Shown here: in pieces, positions 52,398 to 60,122 of the stretch
Layout of the letters: each line of letters begins with the position of its first letter
Position numbering within the stretch: position 1 is the stretch's first letter
Source: Candidatus Physcousia equi
GTDB taxonomy: Bacteria; Bacteroidota; Bacteroidia; Bacteroidales; Bacteroidaceae
DNA: 64,000 bases
Direction: 5' to 3'
Assembly (NCBI GenBank): GCA_018065005.1
Contig: JAGHUD010000011.1
Span: 46,592 to 110,591 of the forward strand
The notes under the pieces: model-generated
Databases searched by the model: none
What the model was told of the DNA's origin: nothing
Seen by the model: the letters and a program-made list of their open reading frames with translations, nothing else
Made by a program: the position numbers and the translations under genes

Positions 52398-53999
52398 CTA
52401 ATCCAGCTCTTCAACGTTCCAATCTTTCAAGGTACGGTCTTTGACGTCGAAGCGGGCGCCTATCTTGACTATCTTGCGCTGTATGGCAAGCCAAGGCTCG
52501 TAGTATCTGTTGCGGTCTATCTGATCTAATGCACTCTCGGCACTGGCGCTTACTTTGAACTCGCAGACATAGACCTTGTCGCCCATACGCATTGCGAGGT
52601 CAACACGGCCTGTTGCCATCATAACCTCGCACTGTACGGTTGCCGACATGCCCGAGAAGAAGATGTATAGGTCGCGCTGATACAGGGCTTCGTACTTGGC
52701 AAGGTCCTTCAACTCGTCCTTCCCCTGCTGCATGTATGGTATGCTCGAAAGGAATGCCTGGAGGGCAGTCTTGGCTCGGTCGTAATTGCCTTTTGCCAGG
52801 GAACTCCTGATGGTGGTGGCATAACTGGCATTCTCATAACCCTTTGTTCCATTAACGATAGGCAGGATGTTCTTCATCATTCCGCCGCGCACCTCAGCAT
52901 TAGGTAGTCCCAGAGTATATGTGCATGAAATTGGATTATAATCCTTGATGGTCAGGTATCCTGCCTGATACAGAAGTGGAAGCGGACTCTCTAACGATTC
53001 GGTAGGCTGGTCAAACTCCTCGACCTCTGCCTCGGCTCCATCCAGAGCGAGCAGATCGGTGTTGCAACGTCTGAACTCATCAAGTATGAATGTTGGCGTA
53101 CCGCTGGCAAACCAGAAGGACTGGAGTCGGGTATTGAAGAATGCAAGGAGCAGGCTATATGGGTTGTAGATATCCTCTGATTTCGCCACAAAGTGGTAGC
53201 CATCGTACTTATTTTTCAGCTGGGCATACATTTCCTCCTTGCCGATGCCATATTCTTCAGCCAGCATTTCCACGTCGATATCAAACACATCATGCAACTC
53301 CGACTCCGTGATGCCACATATTGAGGCATACTTTGGGTTCATCGTAATGTTAGACAGATTATTGATGGTCGAGAAGATGCTCATCTGCGAGAACTTGGTG
53401 ATGCCGGTGATGAAGACGAAACGTTCGTCACTGTCGCAGACCTTAAGGGTCTGATAGAACTCCTGCAGAATCATTCTAACCTTTGCTTTGTTTTCCTCGT
53501 CGTGCATGTAGGTCAGCATGGGCGCATCATATTCGTCTATGATAACTACGGCTGGCAATCCCGTCTGCTGACGGGCACGTTGGATAAGCCCAGCAAATCT
53601 CTTGCCTGGAGTCGTCTCGTCAGGACCTGGGTTACCATAAATGTCTTCGTAGTTACGTAACTGAAAGCCCAATCCGGACTCCATCACTTCTATCGGCATA
53701 TCCTTCAGCATACTGATGTCAAAGCGGAACACCGGATACTGCTTCCACTCTTGCTCGAGGTCCATGATCTTGAGACCCTCAAACAGTTCCTTCCTACCCT
53801 CAAAATAGGCCTTGAGGGTTGAGCACAGCAGCGACTTTCCGAATCGTCGGGGACGACTCAGAAAGACAAAGTTTGTCTGTGCCAGTTCATACACGAGATC
53901 TGTCTTATCTACATAGACACAACCTTGGTTTCTCAGCTTCGGGAAGTCTGCCACACCGCAGGGATATTCGGCAGGTCGTCTGTACTTCTTGTCTTGCAT
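52398..53999 (-). CDS. AAA-ATPase-like/PD-(D/E)XK nuclease-domain protein
   Basis: 533 aa from ATG 53999. The N-terminal AAA-ATPase-like domain has YVDKTDLVYEL, a Walker A-like RPRRFGKSL near residue 50 and Walker B IIDEYDAPML near residue 165. The C-terminal domain has GRVDLAMRMGDKVYVCEFKV, a PD-(D/E)XK nuclease core (D then ExK) near residue 480. This family (AAA-ATPase_like plus DUF1703) is multicopy in Bacteroidales; its role is not established, with defence or mobile-element functions suggested. It interrupts the capsule operon between the epimerase and Wzx. Confidence 0.85.
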   Translation of the reverse strand: MQDKKYRRPAEYPCGVADFPKLRNQGCVYVDKTDLVYELAQTNFVFLSRPRRFGKSLLCSTLKAYFEGRKELFEGLKIMDLEQEWKQYPVFRFDISMLKDMPIEVMESGLGFQLRNYEDIYGNPGPDETTPGKRFAGLIQRARQQTGLPAVVIIDEYDAPMLTYMHDEENKAKVRMILQEFYQTLKVCDSDERFVFITGITKFSQMSIFSTINNLSNITMNPKYASICGITESELHDVFDIDVEMLAEEYGIGKEEMYAQLKNKYDGYHFVAKSEDIYNPYSLLLAFFNTRLQSFWFASGTPTFILDEFRRCNTDLLALDGAEAEVEEFDQPTESLESPLPLLYQAGYLTIKDYNPISCTYTLGLPNAEVRGGMMKNILPIVNGTKGYENASYATTIRSSLAKGNYDRAKTALQAFLSSIPYMQQGKDELKDLAKYEALYQRDLYIFFSGMSATVQCEVMMATGRVDLAMRMGDKVYVCEFKVSASAESALDQIDRNRYYEPWLAIQRKIVKIGARFDVKDRTLKDWNVEELD

Positions 54000-54109
54000 A
54001 TTCTTTGATTCTGGTTTATCCGTCCCGTGTTCTTTTTGACTCGCTGGACTGTAGACGTGGTCCGCTTTGTGGTAACGGGCGAGAGGGGAATGCACAACTC
54101 CAGTTCCTC

Positions 54110-54135
54110 AGCATTCCGTCAACAGACGGTATGCT
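54110..54135. other. Hairpin in the gap before the AAA/nuclease gene
   Basis: AGCATTCCGTC and GACGGTATGCT form an 11-position stem with one T-T mismatch and loop AACA. It lies about 110 bases upstream of the AAA/nuclease gene start; no T-tract. The 54000-54292 gap has no gene. Confidence 0.55.
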
Positions 54136-54234
54136 AAGTACTTACGACAGTATGTCGGAGTTTGCAGGAACAATGCGTTAAGTTTGGAAGACGCCACGTA
54201 TGGGTGGGGCAATTCGGCGTCTGGAGGTTATTCT

Positions 54235-54281
54235 GCGGGGAGTGGGAAGAGAGTTATGGCTCTTCCCGCTCCCCGCTTTTT
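54235..54281. terminator. Strong hairpin after the epimerase gene
   Basis: GCGGGGAGTGGGAAGAG pairs with CTCTTCCCGCTCCCCGC-type sequence over about 16 bp; TTTTT follows on the plus strand. It begins about 12 bases beyond the epimerase stop and could insulate the AAA/nuclease gene from the capsule transcript. Confidence 0.7.
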
Positions 54282-54292
54282 GTTGCGTGGGG

Positions 54293-55486
54293 TTATTTGG
54301 CAGCGATGCGCTCGAGCGTCTGCCAGCATTGGAAGAGACCGCGAGGCACATGGAAGCAGCCCTTCCACTTGCCGCCCTTGAGTGTGAGGAGCACTTCGCC
54401 ACGACGGTTGAGGTAGCCGAACCATTCAGGGTATTCAGCATCGCGGAAGTGGGTCCAGGTGTATTCGTGTACGCGCTCAAACCACTTGAGGCACTCCTCG
54501 CTGCCCGTCAGTTCGTAGCCCTTGAGCATGGTGATGAGTGTCTCGATGTGCACCCACCAGAGCTTCTGGTCCCACTCCAGTTGCTGCATAGGACGACCGA
54601 GGCGGTCCTGGAAATAGAAGATGCCTCCGTACTGCTTGTCCCATCCCATCTCCACTTCGCGGAGGGCGATGTGCACAGCCTTCTCGATGAGGTCCTGACG
54701 TTCGAGTCGACGCCCGAGGTCCATGATGAACCACATCGCTTCGATGGCATGTCCGGGATTCTGCAGGCGTCCTTCGTGGCAGTCGACGAGCTGTCCGTCC
54801 TTCGACACGCACTCCACGATCATGTCCAGTTCGGGACGATAGAACACGTCGAGCACTTCGTGCAAGCAGGTCTCGATGGTGCGGTTGAGGAAGTCGGGTT
54901 CGAGCAGCGGCTCAATCTCCAGCGCCACGTTGCAGAGAATCATGGGGAGGTCGAAAGTCTTCAGCGCACGAGCGCCCTTGGCAGCCTTGCTCCATCGTCC
55001 TTTGGGGCAGTCTACCTTGGCGAGGACGATGTCGAAGGTGCGCTTGGCAATGTCGGCATACTCTTCGTTGCCCGTGGCAATATAGAGCTGTCCGAAGGCG
55101 ATGACCGCGAAGGTGTAGGAGAAGATGTTGTAGGGCTCCACCAGGGGATTGCCGTCACGGTCGAGCGAGAAGTACCAGTTGAGTTGTCCGTCATGGCCAT
55201 ACTTGCGCAGGAACTCTGCACCCTGAATGGCAGCCTGGAGCCACTGCTGGCGCGTCTCTTCGCTCACGTTCTCGCTGGCGGGCAGATGGTTGTAGAGCGT
55301 GGCAAGCATCCACACCTCACGGCCTTGCAGCCAGATAAACTTGTCGGTGTCGTAGACCTCACCGTCTCGTTCGATACAGGTGAAGAAACCGCCTTTTTCT
55401 TTGTCGATGGACTTCTCCATCCAGAAGGGCATCACACGCCCTAAGAGTTCGTCGCGGTATTGTGCCGCCAATGCTTTTGCGTCCAT
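54293..55486 (-). CDS. N-acylglucosamine 2-epimerase
   Basis: 397 aa, (alpha/alpha)6-barrel family. KGGFFTCIERDGEVYDTDKF with WLQGREVWMLATLY near residue 55, NPGHAIEAMWFIMDL near residue 248 with a catalytic His, and QKLWWVHIETLITMLKGY near residue 310 match AGE/renin-binding proteins rather than cellobiose epimerases. It interconverts GlcNAc and ManNAc. Together with the neuraminate lyase at 37210-38151 it could make or break down sialic acid. It lies 53 bases after the Wzc kinase gene; a strong hairpin follows its stop codon. Confidence 0.9.
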   Translation of the reverse strand: MDAKALAAQYRDELLGRVMPFWMEKSIDKEKGGFFTCIERDGEVYDTDKFIWLQGREVWMLATLYNHLPASENVSEETRQQWLQAAIQGAEFLRKYGHDGQLNWYFSLDRDGNPLVEPYNIFSYTFAVIAFGQLYIATGNEEYADIAKRTFDIVLAKVDCPKGRWSKAAKGARALKTFDLPMILCNVALEIEPLLEPDFLNRTIETCLHEVLDVFYRPELDMIVECVSKDGQLVDCHEGRLQNPGHAIEAMWFIMDLGRRLERQDLIEKAVHIALREVEMGWDKQYGGIFYFQDRLGRPMQQLEWDQKLWWVHIETLITMLKGYELTGSEECLKWFERVHEYTWTHFRDAEYPEWFGYLNRRGEVLLTLKGGKWKGCFHVPRGLFQCWQTLERIAAK

Positions 55487-55539
55487 ATCTTTGTCTTTAT
55501 ATAGTAGTTTATTATGTAGTCAACACTGTGGAAGAGGCT

Positions 55540-57945
55540 TTATTTTTTTCTTCTTCTCTTCTTCTTGTTTTGTTCTTCCTCGTTTCCGTAGCCGTAGCCA
55601 TAACCGTAGCCGTAGCCATAGCCGTAGCCATAACCGTAGCGTTTCTTTTCGATGTGGGCATCGTTGAGCACGATGGTCATGCGGCGGAACTTGTTCTCTA
55701 AGTGCAGGCGCTCGATCTCGCTCAGATAGCGGCGGTCCACCTTGCCCTCACGGATGACGTAGATGGTGGTGTCTGCCACACGGTTGACGATGCCCGAGTC
55801 TGCCACCACCTGTGCGGGCACGTTGTCCACCACGATATAGTCGTAGTTCTGCTTGAGCTCCTCGATGAGCTGTTCCAAGCGGGTGCTCATGAGCAACTCG
55901 GCAGGGTTGGGAGGTGTGATGCCGGCTGGCAGGAAGTCGAAGTGAAGTCCTTCTCCCGCACTGACGATGAGACAGTCTGCCGTGTCCACATTGCCAGAGA
56001 GGTAGCTCGTCAGTCCAATCTTGCTGCGTCGGCTGGTGAGCTTGCTCTGTGTTCGTTTGCGTATGTCGGTGTCCATGAGCAGCACGCGCTTGCCCGTCAG
56101 TCCGAGTGTCTCGGCAAAGTTGCGGCTGATGAAAGTTTTTCCCTCGCCGGGCATGGTGGAGGTAAACATCAGCACGCGCGCATCCTTATTGATGAAGCTC
56201 AGTGAGAAACGAATCATGCGGAACGCCTCGCTCAGGCTATCCGTTTTCTGCTCGCCCACCACGATTTCTTCATCCTTGAAGCCGTCCTTGCGGTGTGGCA
56301 CTTCTCCCAGCACGGGTATGGTGGTGGCATCTTCGATGTCCTTGCGGTTTCTCACGCCCATGTTGAGCATTGCCTTCACGCGGAAGTAGACGAAAGGAAA
56401 GATGAGACCCAGCAGAACGGCAATGAAGAAGGCAGGCTTGCGTTTCGGTCCAACGGGTTTTGCGCTGCCGAAGGGGTGCTCCACAACGCGGATGTTGGCT
56501 TCGGTGATGGCGAGTTGCAATGCCGTCTCCTCACGCTTGTTGAGGAGATAGGTGTAGAGTGTTTCCTTGATGGCCTGCTGGCGGGTGATGTCGAGTGCCT
56601 GTCGCTCCTTCTGCGGCACGGAGGCGAGTCCGCCGTTGAGCACATTCTCCTCCTGACGAGCTTGGTTGAGCTGTACGCGCAGCGAAGCCATGAAGCCCTG
56701 CACACTGGACATGACGGTGGCGTGCATCTGCTGTAGGTTGGCATCGAGTTCCTGTATGGTGGTCGCTGTTTCGCTCGAGTTGGCAGCCAGTCGGTTGCGT
56801 TGGAGCATCATCTGGTTGTAGTTGGCAATCTGTGTTTGTATGCCCGCATCGTTGATGCCTCCCATTGTGGGAATGAGCGTTTTGCCCTGACTGTTGTCGC
56901 GCAAGAAGTCGGCGAGATACTGTATTGAGGCCAGTTGAACCTCAAGCTGTATGCTGCGCTGACGGGCAGCTGTCGACTGGCTGAGATAGGTCTGTGTGCT
57001 CTGCTGTAGGTCGACAATCTTGTTGCGCTCCTTGAAGTTAGCTAATTCGTTTTCCACACCGCTCAGCTCCTTGTCGATGATGCGTATGCGCTCGTCGATG
57101 AACTGCGATGTGGACTGCGCCACCTGGTTCTTGTCGTCGATGATGCTCTGCTTGTAGACGTCGAGCAACTTGCTGAGGATGTCGTCGGCACGCTTCACGC
57201 TCGTGTCGGTGCAGACGATACGCACGAGGGTGCTCTCCTTGTCTACCTCGGCTGCGCTTACCATGCCGCACACCATGGCTCCTGCTGCCTCCTGAGTCAG
57301 ATGCTCCACGAGGATTTTCTCGCCTTGCAACTGTGCAGCCGTCTTCTCTGGTGTCACCACCATGCTTCCGGCTGGCGTCACCACCTTTTCGCCATAGCGA
57401 CAGGTCTTGTCGAGCGGTGCTTCACCGGCTCGTGTGGTCACGGTCTCGATGACATACTCTCGCTGATTCTTGGGCCGTATGTAGAGCGAGGCAGAGGGAT
57501 AGTCCTCATCCAGAAACTGCACCCGAATGGGCGAGCAGCCATAGAGTGAGGTGGTGCGCAGACGTCCCACCAAACTGTAGTTGACCTCCAAACCGAGCTG
57601 GCGTGCCACTTCGTGACAGAGTTGATAGCTCTGCAGGATGTAGCACTCGTTTTTCACACTCGTGCCCGCCATCACGCCGTTGAGCGACATGAGGGCATCC
57701 ATGCCCATGGAGCTGCGTCGAGCGCCACCACTGCCTCCATCTTCCTTGACGAGCAGCACGGCTTGTCGCTGATACACGTCTGGCTTTTTGGCCATATAAA
57801 AGTAGCAGATGGCGCAGCAGACAACGACGGAGAAGATGAACCAGTACCAGTTTCCCAGGAAGGTGTCGATCACATCGCGCAGGGAGAGGCTCTCTTCTCG
57901 CTTGGCACGACGCACGCGCGGCGCATTGTTTCGCGTTGTTTCCAT
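55540..57945 (-). CDS. wzc: Wzc-type polysaccharide co-polymerase/tyrosine kinase
   Basis: 801 aa. Two membrane helices (about residues 32-50 and 505-525) flank a periplasmic Wzz domain with coiled coils. The cytoplasmic BY-kinase domain has Walker A FTSTMPGEGKTFISRNFAET near residue 600, Walker A' VLLMDTDIRKR and Walker B YDYIVVDNVPAQ. The tail is nine Tyr-Gly pairs (codons in 55588-55638) followed by a Lys/Arg-rich end, serving as the autophosphorylation cluster. It controls chain length and export with Wza, which lies 17 bases upstream. Confidence 0.95.
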   Translation of the reverse strand: METTRNNAPRVRRAKREESLSLRDVIDTFLGNWYWFIFSVVVCCAICYFYMAKKPDVYQRQAVLLVKEDGGSGGARRSSMGMDALMSLNGVMAGTSVKNECYILQSYQLCHEVARQLGLEVNYSLVGRLRTTSLYGCSPIRVQFLDEDYPSASLYIRPKNQREYVIETVTTRAGEAPLDKTCRYGEKVVTPAGSMVVTPEKTAAQLQGEKILVEHLTQEAAGAMVCGMVSAAEVDKESTLVRIVCTDTSVKRADDILSKLLDVYKQSIIDDKNQVAQSTSQFIDERIRIIDKELSGVENELANFKERNKIVDLQQSTQTYLSQSTAARQRSIQLEVQLASIQYLADFLRDNSQGKTLIPTMGGINDAGIQTQIANYNQMMLQRNRLAANSSETATTIQELDANLQQMHATVMSSVQGFMASLRVQLNQARQEENVLNGGLASVPQKERQALDITRQQAIKETLYTYLLNKREETALQLAITEANIRVVEHPFGSAKPVGPKRKPAFFIAVLLGLIFPFVYFRVKAMLNMGVRNRKDIEDATTIPVLGEVPHRKDGFKDEEIVVGEQKTDSLSEAFRMIRFSLSFINKDARVLMFTSTMPGEGKTFISRNFAETLGLTGKRVLLMDTDIRKRTQSKLTSRRSKIGLTSYLSGNVDTADCLIVSAGEGLHFDFLPAGITPPNPAELLMSTRLEQLIEELKQNYDYIVVDNVPAQVVADSGIVNRVADTTIYVIREGKVDRRYLSEIERLHLENKFRRMTIVLNDAHIEKKRYGYGYGYGYGYGYGYGYGNEEEQNKKKRRRKK
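55588..55638 (-). repeat. Tyr-Gly codon repeat in the Wzc tail
   Basis: Alternating TAC/TAT and GGC/GGT codons give nine Tyr in 17 codons; the 6-bp unit repeats with minor variation. Such a run can change length by slippage in frame. Confidence 0.9.
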
Positions 57946-57962
57946 ATCTTTTTTCTAAATGC

Positions 57963-58787
57963 TTATTTTTTTAATGCTACGATGAGCGAAACGATGCTCA
58001 CAATCATACCCACCACGGTGGAACCAACAGAAAGCAGCGAGTAGCCGGTGCTGCCCTTCAGGCGCACGCTCTTGTTGGGCTGCACGTAGACGACGTCGTT
58101 CTGCTGCAGGTAGTAGGCTGGACTCTCAAAGATGCTTTTCGGGTCGCGCATGTCTATGTCATAGGTGACGCGCTTGCCCTTTTCCTCGCGCACCACCAAC
58201 ACATGGTCGCGCTTGGCTGAACTGTTCATGTCGCCTGCCTTGCCGATGGCTTCGAGCACGGTCAGACGCTCGCCCGTGAAGGTCTGTGTGCCGGCATTCC
58301 GCACGTCGCCCAGCACGGTGACCTTGAAACTCATCACCTTGGTGTTGACCACCGCATCTAGGATGTGCCCCTCGGCAATCAGGCGCTGCTGTATCTCGGC
58401 AGAGAGCTCACGGCAGGTCTTGCCCTTCGCGTTGAGTTTTCCGAAGATGGGGAAGTTGATCTGACCATCCTTGTCGACGAGAAAATAGCTCACGCCCGAC
58501 TGCAGGTTGGCACTGCTGGAGTAGGTGCCATTCGTGCCGCTTCCGATGAGCGTCGTGTTGTTGAAGGGGTCGATGAGTTCACGGTTTTTGCTTGCCACAG
58601 AGATGGCGATTTCGTCGTCTGGCTCTATCTTCAGTTCGAAGGCTTGCTCTATCTGCTGCGGCACGGCATACTTCTGTTCTGCACCCTGCAGATAGACGAT
58701 CTTCTTGTCCGATATGCACGAGGTGCTGAGCAGGGAGCAGAAGAGGGCAAGCGCGATGGGGCGCAGAACTTTCTTTGTCTTATTCAT
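57963..58787 (-). CDS. wza: Polysaccharide export lipoprotein (Wza-like)
   Basis: 274 aa. The lipobox (FCSLLSTSC) places the lipidated Cys at about residue 23. The export domain shows LKIEPDDEIAISVASKN near residue 52, VDKDGQINFPIFGKLNAKGK near residue 105, then SLBB-like VLGDVRNAGTQTFTGERLTV near residue 160. It ends in a hydrophobic helix (VGSTVVGMIVSIVSLIVAL), presumably membrane-inserted. It forms the outer-membrane channel for capsule. It is the first gene of the leftward locus, with a -7 box 33 bases upstream. Confidence 0.93.
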   Translation of the reverse strand: MNKTKKVLRPIALALFCSLLSTSCISDKKIVYLQGAEQKYAVPQQIEQAFELKIEPDDEIAISVASKNRELIDPFNNTTLIGSGTNGTYSSSANLQSGVSYFLVDKDGQINFPIFGKLNAKGKTCRELSAEIQQRLIAEGHILDAVVNTKVMSFKVTVLGDVRNAGTQTFTGERLTVLEAIGKAGDMNSSAKRDHVLVVREEKGKRVTYDIDMRDPKSIFESPAYYLQQNDVVYVQPNKSVRLKGSTGYSLLSVGSTVVGMIVSIVSLIVALKK

Positions 58788-58820
58788 TGTCTTTTATTCC
58801 AAATTACACAAAAATACGCA

Positions 58821-58828
58821 CAAAGGTA
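58821..58828 (-). promoter_or_regulatory. -7 box (TACCTTTG) of the capsule locus
   Basis: Exact consensus on the minus strand, 33 bases before the Wza ATG. It is the best candidate promoter for the leftward capsule operon; the upstream TTTG spacing is poor. Confidence 0.55.
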
Positions 58829-58937
58829 ACACATTTTTGCCACAAAAGGGACACGATTAGGCAAGAAAGCAGAAAAAAAAGCGTAAAAATTTGTTTTTTA
58901 CCGAAAATTAAACGAAAATTGCAAGCAGAAAACATCA

Positions 58938-59492
58938 ATGACCATGCACAATCCACACCATGTACCATCGAGAGGATGGCGCCTGCGGGCACTACAGACA
59001 ATCCTCCTCTGCCTGTTCTCCACACCGCTCCTGGCACAGCAACTTCCCAAGGAACTGGGCAATGCCTCCTACTACGGCAACGCCCTACATGGCCACAAGA
59101 CTGCCAGCGGAGAACGCTATCACAAGGACAGTCTGACCTGCGCCCACAAGACGCTGCCTTTTGGCACACGCCTCCACGTCTTCTGCCCGAGCACGGGCAA
59201 GTCGGTCGTCGTGCGCGTCATCGACCGAGGGCCCTACAGCCGAGGCCGCATCGTGGACCTCAGCACGGCTGCTGCCCGAGAGATTGGCATCATACGCCGA
59301 GGGTGGGCGCCCGTCGAGGTCACCATTCTGCGCAACGTGCAGACGCCCTTCCGACCCGAAGAGGAAGAAATTCCTGAACTGGAACTGGGCATCTCCCTGG
59401 ATTCGGTCTTCTTCGAACCGGAATGGCAGTCTGACTCTCTCTCCAACAAATTCATGCGCCGCAATGCGGGCATCTCGCACCCCAGGAAATAG
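58938..59492 (+). CDS. rlpA: RlpA-like double-psi beta-barrel protein
   Basis: 184 aa with an N-terminal signal segment (LQTILLCLFSTPLLAQQ). The DPBB core has GNASYYGNALHGHKTASGER near residue 41, SLTCAHKTLPFGTRLHV and VRVIDRGPYSRGRIVDLS near residue 92, matching RlpA septal lytic transglycosylases, which cut denuded glycan strands. No SPOR domain; the C-terminal 50 residues are acidic and unrelated. It is divergent from the capsule operon and monocistronic. Confidence 0.9.
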   Translation: MTMHNPHHVPSRGWRLRALQTILLCLFSTPLLAQQLPKELGNASYYGNALHGHKTASGERYHKDSLTCAHKTLPFGTRLHVFCPSTGKSVVVRVIDRGPYSRGRIVDLSTAAAREIGIIRRGWAPVEVTILRNVQTPFRPEEEEIPELELGISLDSVFFEPEWQSDSLSNKFMRRNAGISHPRK

Positions 59493-59718
59493 CACCACGA
59501 TCCACCCACCACAATTATGACATATTGCTTCATTTTTACACTCCTTTGCTTTCATTTTGACAAACACAACACACCGAATAAAGGCATCGGATTCACATTC
59601 CGAGTCTTCGGGGGTGTTCTTTTTTACCTTCGAGCGCTACTACGCGCATCTGATTATCTGCATAATACAATCGCACCATGCCGATATACACCATAATTTA
59701 CCATCGATTTCGGCATTT

Positions 59719-59806
59719 TTTTCGCTACAGAAAACAAGAATTTCTGCTGCAGAAAACGAGAATTTCTGCTGCAGGTCCGGATTTTTTCTGCAGCAGAAAC
59801 TTTTTT
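59719..59806. repeat. 22-bp tandem repeat array D (4 units)
   Basis: Units at 59719, 59741, 59763 and 59785; the middle ones carry TTTCTGCTGCAG, the last TTTCTGCAGCAGAAAC with a T-tract. A degenerate further match (TTTCTTCTGCAGCAAAC) lies near 59972. 59493-59718 shows no gene. Confidence 0.85.
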
Positions 59807-59828
59807 GACCTGCTGCGGGTCAAAAAAA

Positions 59829-59870
59829 ATGCCCGAAAAGTTGCTTTTTCGAACTTTTCGGGCATTTTTT
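59829..59870. terminator. Bidirectional terminator
   Basis: ATGCCCGAAAAGTT pairs perfectly with AACTTTTCGGGCAT over 14 bp, with an A-tract before and T-tract after. It separates the rlpA and AAA/nuclease genes, which converge. 59871-60122 shows no gene. Confidence 0.9.
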
Positions 59871-60122
59871 CGTTTCACTTTTCAACTATCGTTTTGCTGC
59901 GCAATATCGCGCTTTTAGCAGCAATTTGACACCCTCGGCATCTCATGGGAGCCACCACAATGTGCTCAGCTTTCTTCTGCAGCAAACTGCTAAGTACCAA
60001 CCTTCCTGGAGTGGATCGACAGCTTGCGGATCCATTCATCTTGACGACACGCACGCTCTATCACGACGACTCCAAAAACCATGAACACCGTCCTTCTCCT
60101 CCGTCTACGCAGCTCTCTCCCT

